64,000 nucleotides of DNA, from positions 32,919 to 96,918 of the forward strand of contig JACPCU010000017.1 of the NCBI GenBank assembly GCA_016184315.1. Direction: 5' to 3'. Below, piece by piece: positions 16,891 to 26,606 of the stretch (positions are counted from its first letter, which is position 1; each line of letters begins with the position of its first letter). The notes below the pieces were generated by a model, which saw nothing but the letters and a program-made list of their open reading frames with translations, did no database searches and was not told where the DNA came from. The stretch is from Nitrososphaerota archaeon (GTDB lineage Archaea; Thermoproteota; Nitrososphaeria; Nitrososphaerales; JACQRY01). A program made the position numbers and the translations under genes.

Positions 16891-17208
16891 CTGCTTTGTA
16901 ATTGTTGGCCATTGGTACATGACAAAGGAGTTAATACTTGATATATTTTATAATTACCACGCATAATTATGCTTAAATTTACAAGTGATAACATGGCATG
17001 AAATTTTGTCAATAAAATCTTACAGCTTTAGAAGAAAGTTAACCGCTATAGCAAAACCAAGAGTTAACAAAACCCTGACCGCCACTGTTGCGATAAGCTA
17101 TATAGCTCTGCCAAGAACCTACAGTCGTCAGCATGGTAGGGGACACCATCGAGAGCTGGCGCATATTTTCCTACGTTAACAGCAAGTGACGTTTTCGGCA
17201 CCATTTCT

Positions 17209-17331
17209 TTATCTTCTCAATAGTTTCCTTGAAGCTCTTCTTAATTCCGCTAACTCCTCTTCAATCGCTTTCTTCGCTTTTCTTCCTTGGGGAGTAATGT
17301 TGCCGAGATGGAAGAGCCCCGAATCTTTCAT
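17209..17331 (-). pseudogene. Remnant of a winged-helix regulator
   Basis: The frame MKDSGLFHLGNITPQGRKAK, then EAIEEELAELRRASRKLLRR, looks like the wing and final helix of a winged-helix protein (compare GxYRLTPxGR in PadR/MarR types). The same frame is open upstream (LDTGADLSK) up to a TAA, so the DNA-binding N-terminus is missing. Likely a truncated gene. Confidence 0.3.
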
Positions 17332-17993
17332 CTTGCTAAGGTCTGCGCCTGTATCAAGTCTGGTGGAACACTCTTACTGCGAACCTACAGTTGAACATCA
17401 ATACGTCAAGGCGATATAGAGACCAAAGCAAAGACTCAGGGAGATACGCCCGCAGACAAGTTTGCATACGAGTGGAGCAATCTACTGGTTCTAGCGTAAC
17501 AGGAAAAGGCAACACCAGTTCTACTTTAGTTCTGCAGACATAGGTTACTCGATGGAGAGCGTCAGGCAAGCTCGGACAGAATTTGTGAAAAAGATGCAGA
17601 AAGAGATGAACGTTGTTTGGGTTTAGCGGCGGAGACTGACTCTTTTCTAATACGAAACATAATATCTTAAAGATTAAGTCTTGGAACGCCAAGGATTGAG
17701 ATTCTACAATGGTATCAAAGTGCCTAACTTCATAGAAAAAGGATGGTCGCTTGTTTCTAGGGTGGTTAGTGGAATTGGTCATCGTTTCGGGAACAGGGTC
17801 GTTTCGCCTTTCCATCAGATTTGTGTTTGCGCATCTTCTACACCTCACACGGGACATGGGTTATTGAACCCGTTCTTGCATGTAACGTTCTACGGGGAGG
17901 CAACATGGGCTGGAGTGGAGGCAGAATCCGAACCGAAGATGGCTTAATACTTCAGGGTAGACTCTATTAGTTCAGCTTTGAAGAGGATGGCCT
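17332..17993. other. 662-bp region of gene decay
   Basis: Short plausible protein pieces occur, for example a plus-strand frame with SSADIGYSMESVRQARTEFV near 17540-17625, which has no start and is bounded by stops. A 167-codon minus frame (17354-17857) does not look like a protein. I see no intact gene. Confidence 0.35.
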
Positions 17994-19139
17994 TTAGGGC
18001 TTCTTCTGTGGCCGTAGCGCTTCTAGCTCCTTTGCCAGTTCTTCAGGAACAGGATTTTCTCCACGTATGTGACCATCGTATTCCTTTGCCAGTTCTCTTG
18101 CCTGTTCCTCTTGGTAAGTCTGGAGTCTCGGGTAGCCACTCGGTGGCAGGAACTTTAGCCCTGTTCCCTTAATGTCGGTAATCTTGTCTAGGGCCTGTCT
18201 GACCATGTAGTCCTCGAGTTCTCGACATAGTCTTTCTGCGATATTGATATCACGATATATCGCTGTGCATAGACCGACTGCGCTTGCACCCAACATCAAG
18301 GACTTGATTACGTCTTCCCATGTATGGATCCCCCCTGAGACCTCGATGTCTTTTCCGGTGTTAAGACGAGCCATGTCCGCCAATACTCTGAAGGAAAGAA
18401 TTGACATTGCTCGCCCCGAAGTCTTACTGTAGACTCGCTTTCCAGTGTAGACATTGATGTCAAGGGTTTGAGCGTTGCCGCCAACGCAAAAACAGTCCAG
18501 GTATTGACCATACTTAAAGATCAGATCTGGCTGTCCGAAGTATCTTTGGACGACTGTCTTCGGCATTATCGGTATGTCTACAGCGTCTTTGATAGCCTTC
18601 AGTACTTCAGCCAATCTGTCTGCTTCTTCAGACCACCAGCCGCCGAGCCTATCATATCCTCTGCCTGGATAAATGATTTCTCGAAAGACTCTAGCGCTGG
18701 CGCACCCAAAGTCACAGTGGATAGCGGCCGCCCCAGCTTTTTCAAATTCTCTTGCGATCATGGCAGCCTCGTTGGCAGTGCGAGGAGAGAGGCTTCCGAA
18801 TATGTACGCGTTCAGGTTGTCTGCCAAAGGCTTACTCGACTTGATGAATTCAGCCATCTTCTTGTAGCCAGGATTCATGAGAGATTCTGTACCCTCGAGC
18901 GTATGATGATCATCGTCTCCCACCCAATAGCAACGAGGTTGGGGGGTTGCTTCCCAGCGTCTGGGGTATCCAGCCATTGGATCCCATGTTGTCGATTTTG
19001 TACAAATAGCTGCTAGACCAGACTTTAGTAGTCTTCTGATGCTCCATTCATTTATGGCGTACCCTGCCGCTTCAGCTATCAGCGGATTTTTCAGTTCCAG
19101 GCCGCATAGATTGACGCTTAGGTCGGCTTCTAGTTCCAT
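17994..19139 (-). CDS. Dihydroorotate/dihydropyrimidine dehydrogenase-like FMN enzyme
   Basis: A 381-residue TIM-barrel flavoprotein. The start DLSVNLCGLELKNPLIAEAAGYA and the end VSGGIHTWEDVIKSLMLGASAVGLCTAIY match the FMN- and phosphate-binding parts of the DHOD/PreA family; HCDFGCASARVFRE holds the position of the catalytic Cys/Ser loop. It lacks the ferredoxin domain found in PreA. DHOD itself works in pyrimidine synthesis, while relatives reduce pyrimidines or other N-heterocycles. The nearby amidohydrolase (27766) makes a reduction followed by ring opening an attractive idea, but that is inference. Confidence 0.75.
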   Translation of the reverse strand: MELEADLSVNLCGLELKNPLIAEAAGYAINEWSIRRLLKSGLAAICTKSTTWDPMAGYPRRWEATPQPRCYWVGDDDHHTLEGTESLMNPGYKKMAEFIKSSKPLADNLNAYIFGSLSPRTANEAAMIAREFEKAGAAAIHCDFGCASARVFREIIYPGRGYDRLGGWWSEEADRLAEVLKAIKDAVDIPIMPKTVVQRYFGQPDLIFKYGQYLDCFCVGGNAQTLDINVYTGKRVYSKTSGRAMSILSFRVLADMARLNTGKDIEVSGGIHTWEDVIKSLMLGASAVGLCTAIYRDINIAERLCRELEDYMVRQALDKITDIKGTGLKFLPPSGYPRLQTYQEEQARELAKEYDGHIRGENPVPEELAKELEALRPQKKP

Positions 19140-19368
19140 GAAACAGAAGTCATCACGGCGCTATAAATTAGTTCTCCTGTACAGTTCTGTTACATTTGTT
19201 CGAGATTGGGTTGATGATCACGCTCGCTTTGGTCAGCATCCCAAATCAATGCAACAGAATCTCCTGTAAGCAGTTATCAGAGTCATAACTGGCTATCTCG
19301 TTGACCCTCTAGAATAGTGCGTCTAAATAGCGGTGTAGGGTGGCAGGTTTTTCCACGTTCGCATGGAC

Positions 19369-20157
19369 TCAATACTTATGAACGATTTTTGAGCCCATAA
19401 TCGTATAACCCATGGAGAAGTAGCATCCTCCTTCGACTTTTCTTGGTTGTAGCCGTGTTAGCTCTTCGTTCTCAGATTCGCCAAACGATAATGTGGCGTC
19501 ACCAACCCATATGTTGGCTACTTTCTGATTTGCAAGATCCAGCTTTACAAGCTCGTTTACTGAGGGACGTTCGCCTGGCTGCAGATTAGGGAAATGCCTT
19601 ATGTTGTAAGATGTGCCGAGCTTCGGAACGTCTTGAAGAGTGCCTTGCTTTTTTATCTTGATAGTTGCTTTGAGTACCCTGTCGCCTAATCTCTCCACTA
19701 TGCCGGTTAGACCCGTTCCGACGCCGAATGGTTTCAAGGCGGGGTTGAGTGGGTGGAGTTTCGTAAGGTAGATTCTTGCAATCTTCTTGGGCAGCCCTTG
19801 AAACCAGCCTCTCATCATGGACCAGTCTTGATTCACCCACATAGCTGTCACGAAGATTGCAGGCTCATCTTTGTATCTACATTCTAGGACTACGCCACCT
19901 TCCATGTATAGTGTTCCAGCTGGATTGGTGTACACCATGTCACGGTTCTTATCTCCGACTGAGACTATTTCGGTGACGTATGCGTAGCCAATGGGTTCTG
20001 GGGCGGGGGTTAGAGGCTCTGGCAACCTCTCTCTTATTGCCTCTTCATCTGATCTAAACTTAACAAATATTGAGTCAGAACCATAATGCCAAGGAAGCTC
20101 ATCAATAAGCGACGCTTTACCTTGAGGAGAAAGCGGCAGACAATAACCCTTTAACAT
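19369..20157 (-). CDS. Acetoacetate decarboxylase-family protein, copy 2
   Basis: A 262-residue member of the ADC fold (pfam06314). Typical features are PEPIGYAYVTEIVSVGD, YMEGGVVLECRYKDEPAIF and GWFQGLPKKIARIYLT, which includes the KK pair at the site of the Schiff-base lysine. ADC proteins decarboxylate beta-keto acids or act as aldolase-dehydratases; relatives in catabolic clusters often have other reactions. It begins 21 bases after a close paralog on the same strand (20179-20973), so the two form one operon and a tandem duplication. Confidence 0.85.
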   Translation of the reverse strand: MLKGYCLPLSPQGKASLIDELPWHYGSDSIFVKFRSDEEAIRERLPEPLTPAPEPIGYAYVTEIVSVGDKNRDMVYTNPAGTLYMEGGVVLECRYKDEPAIFVTAMWVNQDWSMMRGWFQGLPKKIARIYLTKLHPLNPALKPFGVGTGLTGIVERLGDRVLKATIKIKKQGTLQDVPKLGTSYNIRHFPNLQPGERPSVNELVKLDLANQKVANIWVGDATLSFGESENEELTRLQPRKVEGGCYFSMGYTIMGSKIVHKY

Positions 20158-20178
20158 GTTCCTGTCATCCCCATTTCT

Positions 20179-20973
20179 CTAGTATACATGAACGACTTTT
20201 CCGCCTACAACCGAATATCCCATGCTAAGAAACGCTCCATCCTCAACCTTTTTCGGTTGCAGAGGCAAGAGCTCCTCATTTTCGGACTTACCAAAGGAAA
20301 GAGCCCCCTTACCAACCCATATGTCTCCAACCCTCTGGTTAGCTAACATTGAGTATACCAGATCATGAATTGCGGGTGGCCCGGAGAAGTCAATATTTGG
20401 AAAATGTCTAAGAGCGAAGAAGTTGCCCAATTTCGGTAGGTCAGAAGGAGAGCCTTTCTTTTTGATCTCAAGCCCGAGCGTTAGTAGCCTGTCGCCCTGT
20501 CTCTCAACAATACCTCCAAGTTTCGTACCTATTCCAAGCGGCTTCAGCTTCGGATTCAGTGGATGAATCCATGTCATATATATCTTGGCGATCTTCTTTG
20601 CCAGCCCTTGTATCCACCCCCTTATCATAGCCCAGTCTTGATCTACCCAGATAGCTGGGACGAATAGGGAAGGTTCGTCTTTGTATTGGCAGGTTAAGAT
20701 AACTCCGCATTCCATGTAATGTGTCATTGCGGGATTAGCGAAGACCGCGTCAACATCTTTGTCCCCCACTGACATGATGTTTGCTACATAGGCCATTGCT
20801 AAGTCTGGCTCGCGGCCCGGCTCAAGAGGTGGTGGCAACCATTCTCTTATGACTTTCTCATCAGCTCTGAATTTGATGAAAAGCCAATCTGAGCCATAGT
20901 GATATGGTGGATCAGGAAGAATAGCAGCTTTGCCGCTTGGGGATAAAGGGTGGCAGTAGCCCTTGAGATTCAA
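20179..20973 (-). CDS. Acetoacetate decarboxylase-family protein, copy 1
   Basis: A 264-residue ADC-fold protein closely related to its neighbour: MNLKGYCHPLSPSGKAAIL, FANPAMTHYMECGVILTCQYKDEPSLF, and GWIQGLAKKIAKIYMT with the expected lysine pair. The two copies share start (GYC-PLSP-GKA), core and end (SMGY-GxKxVHxY), but differ enough (for example GLPKK versus GLAKK) to suggest different substrates or a hetero-oligomer. The gene is divergent from the ABC importer genes, with about 150 bases between. Confidence 0.85.
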   Translation of the reverse strand: MNLKGYCHPLSPSGKAAILPDPPYHYGSDWLFIKFRADEKVIREWLPPPLEPGREPDLAMAYVANIMSVGDKDVDAVFANPAMTHYMECGVILTCQYKDEPSLFVPAIWVDQDWAMIRGWIQGLAKKIAKIYMTWIHPLNPKLKPLGIGTKLGGIVERQGDRLLTLGLEIKKKGSPSDLPKLGNFFALRHFPNIDFSGPPAIHDLVYSMLANQRVGDIWVGKGALSFGKSENEELLPLQPKKVEDGAFLSMGYSVVGGKVVHVY

Positions 20974-21183
20974 GCTGAATTTTTGTCCCTGCTGACCGCT
21001 TAGATAAGGTTGCTGGGGTCCTCTAGAATAGCTTTTATTTTGTATACCCTTGACAAGTGTTTATAGTAGTCTGGAGTTTGCATGTTCTTGGGCTCGGATG
21101 ACTAACGCAGGTTGTTCTAGCGTGAGAATGAGGAGATCAAACTGAATCTCCGTTTCGTTGCCATTCTTCTTCTAATCGCTGTC

Positions 21184-21849
21184 GTGGCCTTTCTAACTGT
21201 TTGGCCGGCGCTTTACCTTGTCTTTTCGAGCTTTAACAAGGTCACCATTCCGGGCAGCATGGAGTTTGAGTTCACGCTGGATCATTATTTTGATATCTTC
21301 CGAATCCAAGGCCAAAGCGAAAGATTCACTAAGAGTCTGGTTAATACAACAACTTACACCGTACTCAAGACTTTACTCTCCTTGCTGATAGGTGGTTCAC
21401 TGGCTTGGCTAGTTGCTAGAACAAACATACAATTCAAGAGATTCATCATGTTCTCTGTACTAGTCCCAAATCTACTGCCAGGTACAATGACTGCGATGGG
21501 ATGGGTGTTCCTCTTGAGTCCGAGGTCTGGCTTAGTCAACGAAGTCGCAAAAAACTGGCTAGGTGCTCCAGTGTTCGATGTTTACACCATTTGGGGTGTG
21601 ATTTCTCTGGGCGTACTTTGGACCTTTCCTCTAGACTTCCTAATCTTATATCCAGCTTTCAAATCGATGAATCCAGAGCTGGAGGAATCGTCCCGTATGA
21701 TGGGTGACAGTACTGTCGGAACTCTCAGACGGATAACTCTACCAATGATGACTACGACATATATGACATGGTTGCGCGCACCTATCCTCCGAACTATGCA
21801 TACGGATTCGTCCTCTCAACAATCATATTATCATTCTCGATCATCTTGA
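21184..21849 (+). pseudogene. ABC importer permease, first half (broken)
   Basis: This frame encodes the first permease unit of an iron/thiamine/polyamine-type two-domain permease: FLTVWPALYLVFSSFNKV, several helices, and the coupling loop ELEESSRMMGDSTVGTLRRITLPMM. After PMM the next helix and loop are missing and the frame changes; the real continuation is in the overlapping frame starting near 21768. The 5' end is also disturbed: codons upstream of the GTG at 21184 encode a good first helix (LNLRFVAILLLIAVV) that joins an ATG at 21128 only if one base is added. So the gene has at least two lesions. Confidence 0.7.
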
Positions 21850-22745
21850 TCATCCTTTACAGAAGAGCAACAAAACTAACCTCCAAATATGTTACAGTCA
21901 CAGGCAAAGCCCCTAGACCCAAGACGATAGACTTGGGACGATGGAAATATGTGGTAACAGTTATCGTTCTTGTTTTCTTAGCTTTCATGTCGTATTCACC
22001 TGCAGTTTTAGCAGTCATAGAGTCTCTGACGCCTTTCGCATCAGCATATGGACCTGAAACGTTGACAAGACTTACGTTGAAGAATTACGCGACAGTCATC
22101 AGTGATGCTAGATTTGCAGGAATAGTCTCGAACACTGTATTCATGGCGATTATTGCAGCTGTCGCATGTCTTCTACTTGCCCTTGTAGTGGGATACCTCG
22201 CTGTTAGAACCAAGGGGAAGAGCGGAGCCGTCCTTCACGTGGCCTCCACCTTCCCGTTGGCCTTACCGGGAGCAGTAATTGGTACATCTTTGTTGTGGAC
22301 CTTTGCAACAACTCCGATTTATGGCACCATGTGGATATTGATCTTCGGTTTGATCATCAAGAACCTCCCATTTGGGATCGCCTTGAGTGTTCAGGGGATG
22401 TATCAAGTTGGCTACGAGCTGGAGGAGTGTTCAAGGATGTGTGGAGCCTCTTGGGTGGGTACATTTAGACGAATTATGGTCCCATTGCTGCGAGCGTCGA
22501 TATTCTCCAGTCTTTTCTATCTTCTCATAAGATCCCTTGGAGAGCTCGAAGTAGTTCTCCTGCTTCGGGGAACGGAAAGTGAAGTCCTGTCGACATGGCT
22601 ATACACGGAATGGGCTACTGGTTCTGCGAGGCTGGCCAGTGCCATGGCTGTGATCATCATGATAGTCAATGTTGCACTCTACCTAGCCACCAGAGGAGCT
22701 GAGCATCGAGGAAAGGGAGCTACCGCGGAGGCAATGAAGCCTTGA
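21768..22745 (+). pseudogene. ABC importer permease, second half
   Basis: The frame begins inside the first unit's last loop (MVARTYPPNYAYGF) and contains a linker and the whole second permease unit. This unit has helix-rich segments and the second coupling loop ELEECSRMCGASWVGTFRRIMVPLL, followed by FSSLFYLLIRSLGELEVVLLLRG. It should form one polypeptide with the preceding frame (expected total 550-580 residues). The second unit is intact. The periplasmic binding protein follows after 78 bases. No ATP-binding subunit is in the window, so the importer is incomplete here. Confidence 0.75.
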
Positions 22746-22823
22746 CACACCTGTTTATGATTCGACTCTAATTGTCTCTAATTGTTTATCTAATGGTCAA
22801 CTATTATTATTAGTTCGAAGAGT

Positions 22824-23987
22824 TTGCCAAGCCTTAACAAGCAAGCGGCCATTTTTCTGATTCTTTTCATAGCGGCTGCGGGTGTAGCAGCATACTCCTT
22901 TGCCTCTCCATCGTTAGTTTCCCCCTCGAGCTTGACTGTGACGAAAACGGTATCTGGTGTCGGACAGACTGTAACTGTTACTTCCACGAGTGTCACCACT
23001 GTTTCGGAGGTCGCTCCGGCACAAAGCTTGGAAGTGGCTGCGAAGAAAGAGGGTAAGGTTGTAGTGATGAGCCAATTCGGAAAATCCACCTACTCTGAAC
23101 TCATTAACGCTTTTCAGCAAAAGTACGGAGTCGCGGTCGAATACCAAGAATTCAATACAATGGATATCCTTCCAAGGTTGACTGCAGAATACTCTGCTGG
23201 CAAATACAACTGGGATGTGGCTCAAATGAGTGTTCCTTTTCCTCTCGACATGATCAAGGACCAGGGTTTGCTACTTCAGTATCGCCCTGAAGCTGCCAAG
23301 GGATATGGCAAGGAACAGACGAACCCACTCGGCATGTATACGGCCAACATCTTCAGCACGTTCGGATTTGCCTATAACACAAAGAAAATTTCGCGTGAAG
23401 AAATCCAGAAGCTCGATTTGGATACTCTTGCCACTGACCTGAAGTGGAAGGGCAGACTGGCTGCGAGAGACCTAAGTGGCAGCGGAGTTGGAATACTTAT
23501 CGGGCTGTACAAAGAATGGGGGGAGGAGAAGCTGACCAAGTGGCTGAAGAACCTAGCCAAGCAGAACATATTCATCCATTCCGACGACGGCGTCTTAGCC
23601 GAATCTCTTGCTAAGGGCGAATACGACGGCATACTTAACATCAACACGGCAAAGGTGGTAACCATGAAGAATGAAGGATCGCCTGTAGACTACTCGTTCG
23701 AGCTAAGAGGTCACCAGTTCGCGAGCTTCTTCGGGGTCGGTATCTTTGAAAAGGCTCCGCACCCCAATACTGCGAAGCTCTTCACTGAATACATTCTCTC
23801 GAATGAAGGAGCAACAATCCTTGGGAAGGTGCAACCTGTAGCTACGCCAGGAGTCAAAGGTGCTATTCCAGAGCTTGGCGGGGAAAAGAGAGGAAACGTC
23901 GTTATCTTGGACTCAAATCTGATCCTAACAAAGATGGGCTACATCCAAGATCTTTGGAAGAAAGCCAAGGCTGAAGCGGGGTCGTAG
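22824..23987 (+). CDS. ABC importer substrate-binding protein (iron/polyamine-type)
   Basis: The start has an archaeal signal anchor (AAIFLILFIAAAGVAAYSF), a Ser/Thr-rich linker (about residues 30-65), and a class-II periplasmic-binding fold: KVVVMSQFGKSTYSELINAFQQKYGVAVEY, NWDVAQMSVPFPLDMIKDQGLL, and FGVGIFEKAPHPNTAKLFTEYILSNEG. This group binds Fe3+, thiamine, sulfonates or organic acids, so the ligand is open. The T-rich linker is typical of archaeal proteins tethered to the membrane. The start is TTG at 22824, after the permease gene. Confidence 0.85.
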   Translation: MPSLNKQAAIFLILFIAAAGVAAYSFASPSLVSPSSLTVTKTVSGVGQTVTVTSTSVTTVSEVAPAQSLEVAAKKEGKVVVMSQFGKSTYSELINAFQQKYGVAVEYQEFNTMDILPRLTAEYSAGKYNWDVAQMSVPFPLDMIKDQGLLLQYRPEAAKGYGKEQTNPLGMYTANIFSTFGFAYNTKKISREEIQKLDLDTLATDLKWKGRLAARDLSGSGVGILIGLYKEWGEEKLTKWLKNLAKQNIFIHSDDGVLAESLAKGEYDGILNINTAKVVTMKNEGSPVDYSFELRGHQFASFFGVGIFEKAPHPNTAKLFTEYILSNEGATILGKVQPVATPGVKGAIPELGGEKRGNVVILDSNLILTKMGYIQDLWKKAKAEAGS

Positions 23988-24134
23988 GCCGGTACTAAGC
24001 TGACTGCCAACAAATGTTTACGCAAATAGGTATCAATGTGGCTCAGAATTTAGTCCGCGCCGAATAATTTTGAATTCCGTGGAACCTCATGAAACAAGAT
24101 TGTGCACTGGGATCAGAGAACAGGGCACTATTAT

Positions 24135-26558
24135 CTAGTTTTCACCCTTTGCTTTCTTTACCAAGAGCAATATTCTTTCCGCGGTTATCGGGATATCCCT
24201 GATTTGAATATCGAATGGTGACAGAGCGTCCTCCACTGCATTAGCTATGGTGGCCAAGGGGCATGTTGCTGGGCCTTCGCCCAAGGGCTTCGTGCCTAGC
24301 ACAGTGTATGGCGAAGGATACTCTAGGTGCACGGACTCGATGTCATTACTATCAACTGCGGTGGGCGGCAGGTAGTCCATGAAGGTCCTAGTCAGTAGTT
24401 GGCCATTCGCGTTGTATCTATGTCCCTCGCCTAAAGCAACGGATATCATGTGATTTACATTGCCATGCACTTGCCCCTCGACTATGGCTGGGTTCACTGT
24501 GACACCAACATCATGGGCAATTACATACTTGAGGACCTTTACTTTCCCGGTTTCAATGTCAACCTCCACCGCCGCGACATGGGCCTGACCTCCGTATGTT
24601 AAGTGAGCTTTTACTCTATGCTTTTCATCTGGAAAGTCGGCGTGAGGCAATCTGTAGAAATACGTCTCATGGAGTCCTAGCTCTACATCGTTGGGCAACA
24701 GGACTTGTTTGTGATATGCAATCCACGCGATCTTTTTCAGTGACACTGACCTTTGGGTTGCGCTCTTTACGTAGGCATTGCCATCAGCTAGTTCTATTTC
24801 TTCAGGTTTTGCGTCGAGAAAATGTGCCGCTATCTTCACAATTTTTTGCCTTACCTTTCTGGCAGCTCCGACAATTGCTCCAATGTCAACGGCAGAATAT
24901 ACGTTGGCCCCGCTTCCAGAGTGGAATGTCCAAGGGCTGAAAAGCGTGTCGACTTGCTCTGTGGTATCGACGTCATCTGGGGAAACGCCCAGCTCATCTG
25001 CAACAATTTGAGAAGCAGTTGTCTCGTGACTTTGACCAGCGTTGTCCGATGCTAGCAGTACAGAAACCCTTCCTAACGGGTTCATCATGACAGTAGCTCC
25101 AGACGTCTTATCCGCTATTGCCATTGCATTCCAGTTCTTGGCTAAAAGTGCCTCTCGACCGGGGTTGGCCGCTCCTGCGTCCACGCTACAGCCTATACCA
25201 ATTCCTAGATACTTCCCTTGCCGTCTTGCTTCTTGCTGTTCCTTTCTCAAAAGCGGATACTCGAATTTTTCCAGGGCCTTTCTGAACACCTCAGGGAAAT
25301 CACCGCTTTCGTATAAGTTTCCGCTTGGAGTCATGTAAGGCATTTCATTAGGCTGGATTAGGTTCTTCAGACGGATAGTATCTTGATCGATCCCTAACTT
25401 CTTAGCCGCTATATCCACCATTCTTTCAAGTACGAAAGCCATGTGTGGCTTGCCAGGTCCTCTGTCAGACCCAGTTGGAGTTGTATTGGTAGCAATCGAA
25501 TAGCCCTCGAGCTCTATATTCTTGATACTATACATCCCGACAATGTTTGTAAGCTTAGCCGCAATCCAGTATCCTGCTCGTCCTGCAGCAGCTCCCTCGT
25601 CACAAATATCCCGGACCTTGAAGCCTAGTATAGTTCCGTCCTTCTTCAGGGCCATCTCAGCGTAATAGACGCCGCTGTGAGACTGGCCTCCGCTCACCAT
25701 CATGTCAGTTCTGTCTTCAATGTACTTTACTGGGCGTGCAGTCTTGATTGAGAGTAGAGCTGTAATGAACATGTCCTCACGTATGCTATATATCGTGCCG
25801 AAGGCACCTCCTCTGTCCCCGATCCTAACTCTAATCATGTCCCCTGGAACAGGACCGATGCCTGTCTTGCCTATGCCCTCCATGAACCTGGGGCTCCCTC
25901 CCCAGATCGTCAGAATCCCTGTCGTTGGATTATGGTAGGAGAGGATGCCGGTCAGCTCAAGCGGAGTCGAGCTGTGTCGGTGGATGCTGAACCTTTTCTT
26001 GATGACTAGGTCAGCCTGCTTAAACGCCCCTTCTAGATCCCCATACCTATAGGTCCCGCTGAGAAGAATATTGCTTCCTACTTGCTCAAACACGACTGGT
26101 GCTGATGAGCCCATAGCAACCTCAGGATCTATGACTTCAGGAAGAGGCTCATACTCTACCTGAATCAAGTCCAACGCATCCTCTGCAACTGCTTTTGTCT
26201 CTGCAGCAACAGCTGCGACAGGTTGACCTACATAGCGAACCTTGTTTGTAGCCATAACCGATTCAATCGCCTTTGTTTCTCCGGTCATGAAACCGGGCAA
26301 AGTGGCCTTGCCAGACATCTCTCGGCCAGTGAGGATCGCTACAACGCCAGTAAGCTCGGATGCACGCGTAGTATCAATCTTACCTATTTTTGCGTGAGCA
26401 TAAGGGCTCCGCAAAACTGCCACACGCAGCATCCCGTCTAGCTTCATATCATCGAGGAACATTCCACGACCGAGAAGAAATCGCCTGTCTTCCTTTCTTT
26501 TTACTCGTGCACCAATCCATTTCCTCCGAGGTAGGGATGAGTTTTCGATTGACTGCAT
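24135..26558 (-). CDS. Xanthine dehydrogenase-family molybdopterin-binding (large) subunit
   Basis: An 807-residue molybdenum hydroxylase large subunit. N-terminal hammerhead domain: RKEDRRFLLGRGMFLDDMKL and VAVLRSPYAHAKIGKID. Cofactor contacts: RIGDRGGAFG, TGSDRGPGKPHMAF (the loop that is AYRGAGRP in typical form-II CoxL-like enzymes), DNAGQSHETTASQIVADELG, and GEGPATCPLATIANAVEDAL near the end, with the catalytic Glu. Such enzymes hydroxylate N-heterocycles or aldehydes, using FAD and 2Fe-2S partner subunits. Neither partner is encoded nearby. It lies among amidohydrolase and other catabolic genes, divergent from parB-like. Confidence 0.9.
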   Translation of the reverse strand: MQSIENSSLPRRKWIGARVKRKEDRRFLLGRGMFLDDMKLDGMLRVAVLRSPYAHAKIGKIDTTRASELTGVVAILTGREMSGKATLPGFMTGETKAIESVMATNKVRYVGQPVAAVAAETKAVAEDALDLIQVEYEPLPEVIDPEVAMGSSAPVVFEQVGSNILLSGTYRYGDLEGAFKQADLVIKKRFSIHRHSSTPLELTGILSYHNPTTGILTIWGGSPRFMEGIGKTGIGPVPGDMIRVRIGDRGGAFGTIYSIREDMFITALLSIKTARPVKYIEDRTDMMVSGGQSHSGVYYAEMALKKDGTILGFKVRDICDEGAAAGRAGYWIAAKLTNIVGMYSIKNIELEGYSIATNTTPTGSDRGPGKPHMAFVLERMVDIAAKKLGIDQDTIRLKNLIQPNEMPYMTPSGNLYESGDFPEVFRKALEKFEYPLLRKEQQEARRQGKYLGIGIGCSVDAGAANPGREALLAKNWNAMAIADKTSGATVMMNPLGRVSVLLASDNAGQSHETTASQIVADELGVSPDDVDTTEQVDTLFSPWTFHSGSGANVYSAVDIGAIVGAARKVRQKIVKIAAHFLDAKPEEIELADGNAYVKSATQRSVSLKKIAWIAYHKQVLLPNDVELGLHETYFYRLPHADFPDEKHRVKAHLTYGGQAHVAAVEVDIETGKVKVLKYVIAHDVGVTVNPAIVEGQVHGNVNHMISVALGEGHRYNANGQLLTRTFMDYLPPTAVDSNDIESVHLEYPSPYTVLGTKPLGEGPATCPLATIANAVEDALSPFDIQIRDIPITAERILLLVKKAKGEN

Positions 26559-26606
26559 TGAGTGATTCTCCCTGCCTTAAGATATCAAACAAATTATTAA
26601 GCTACC

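Noticed and set aside
17354..17857. A 167-codon minus-strand frame
   Set aside because: Low-complexity, without recognisable structure; it runs through a region of remnants on both strands.
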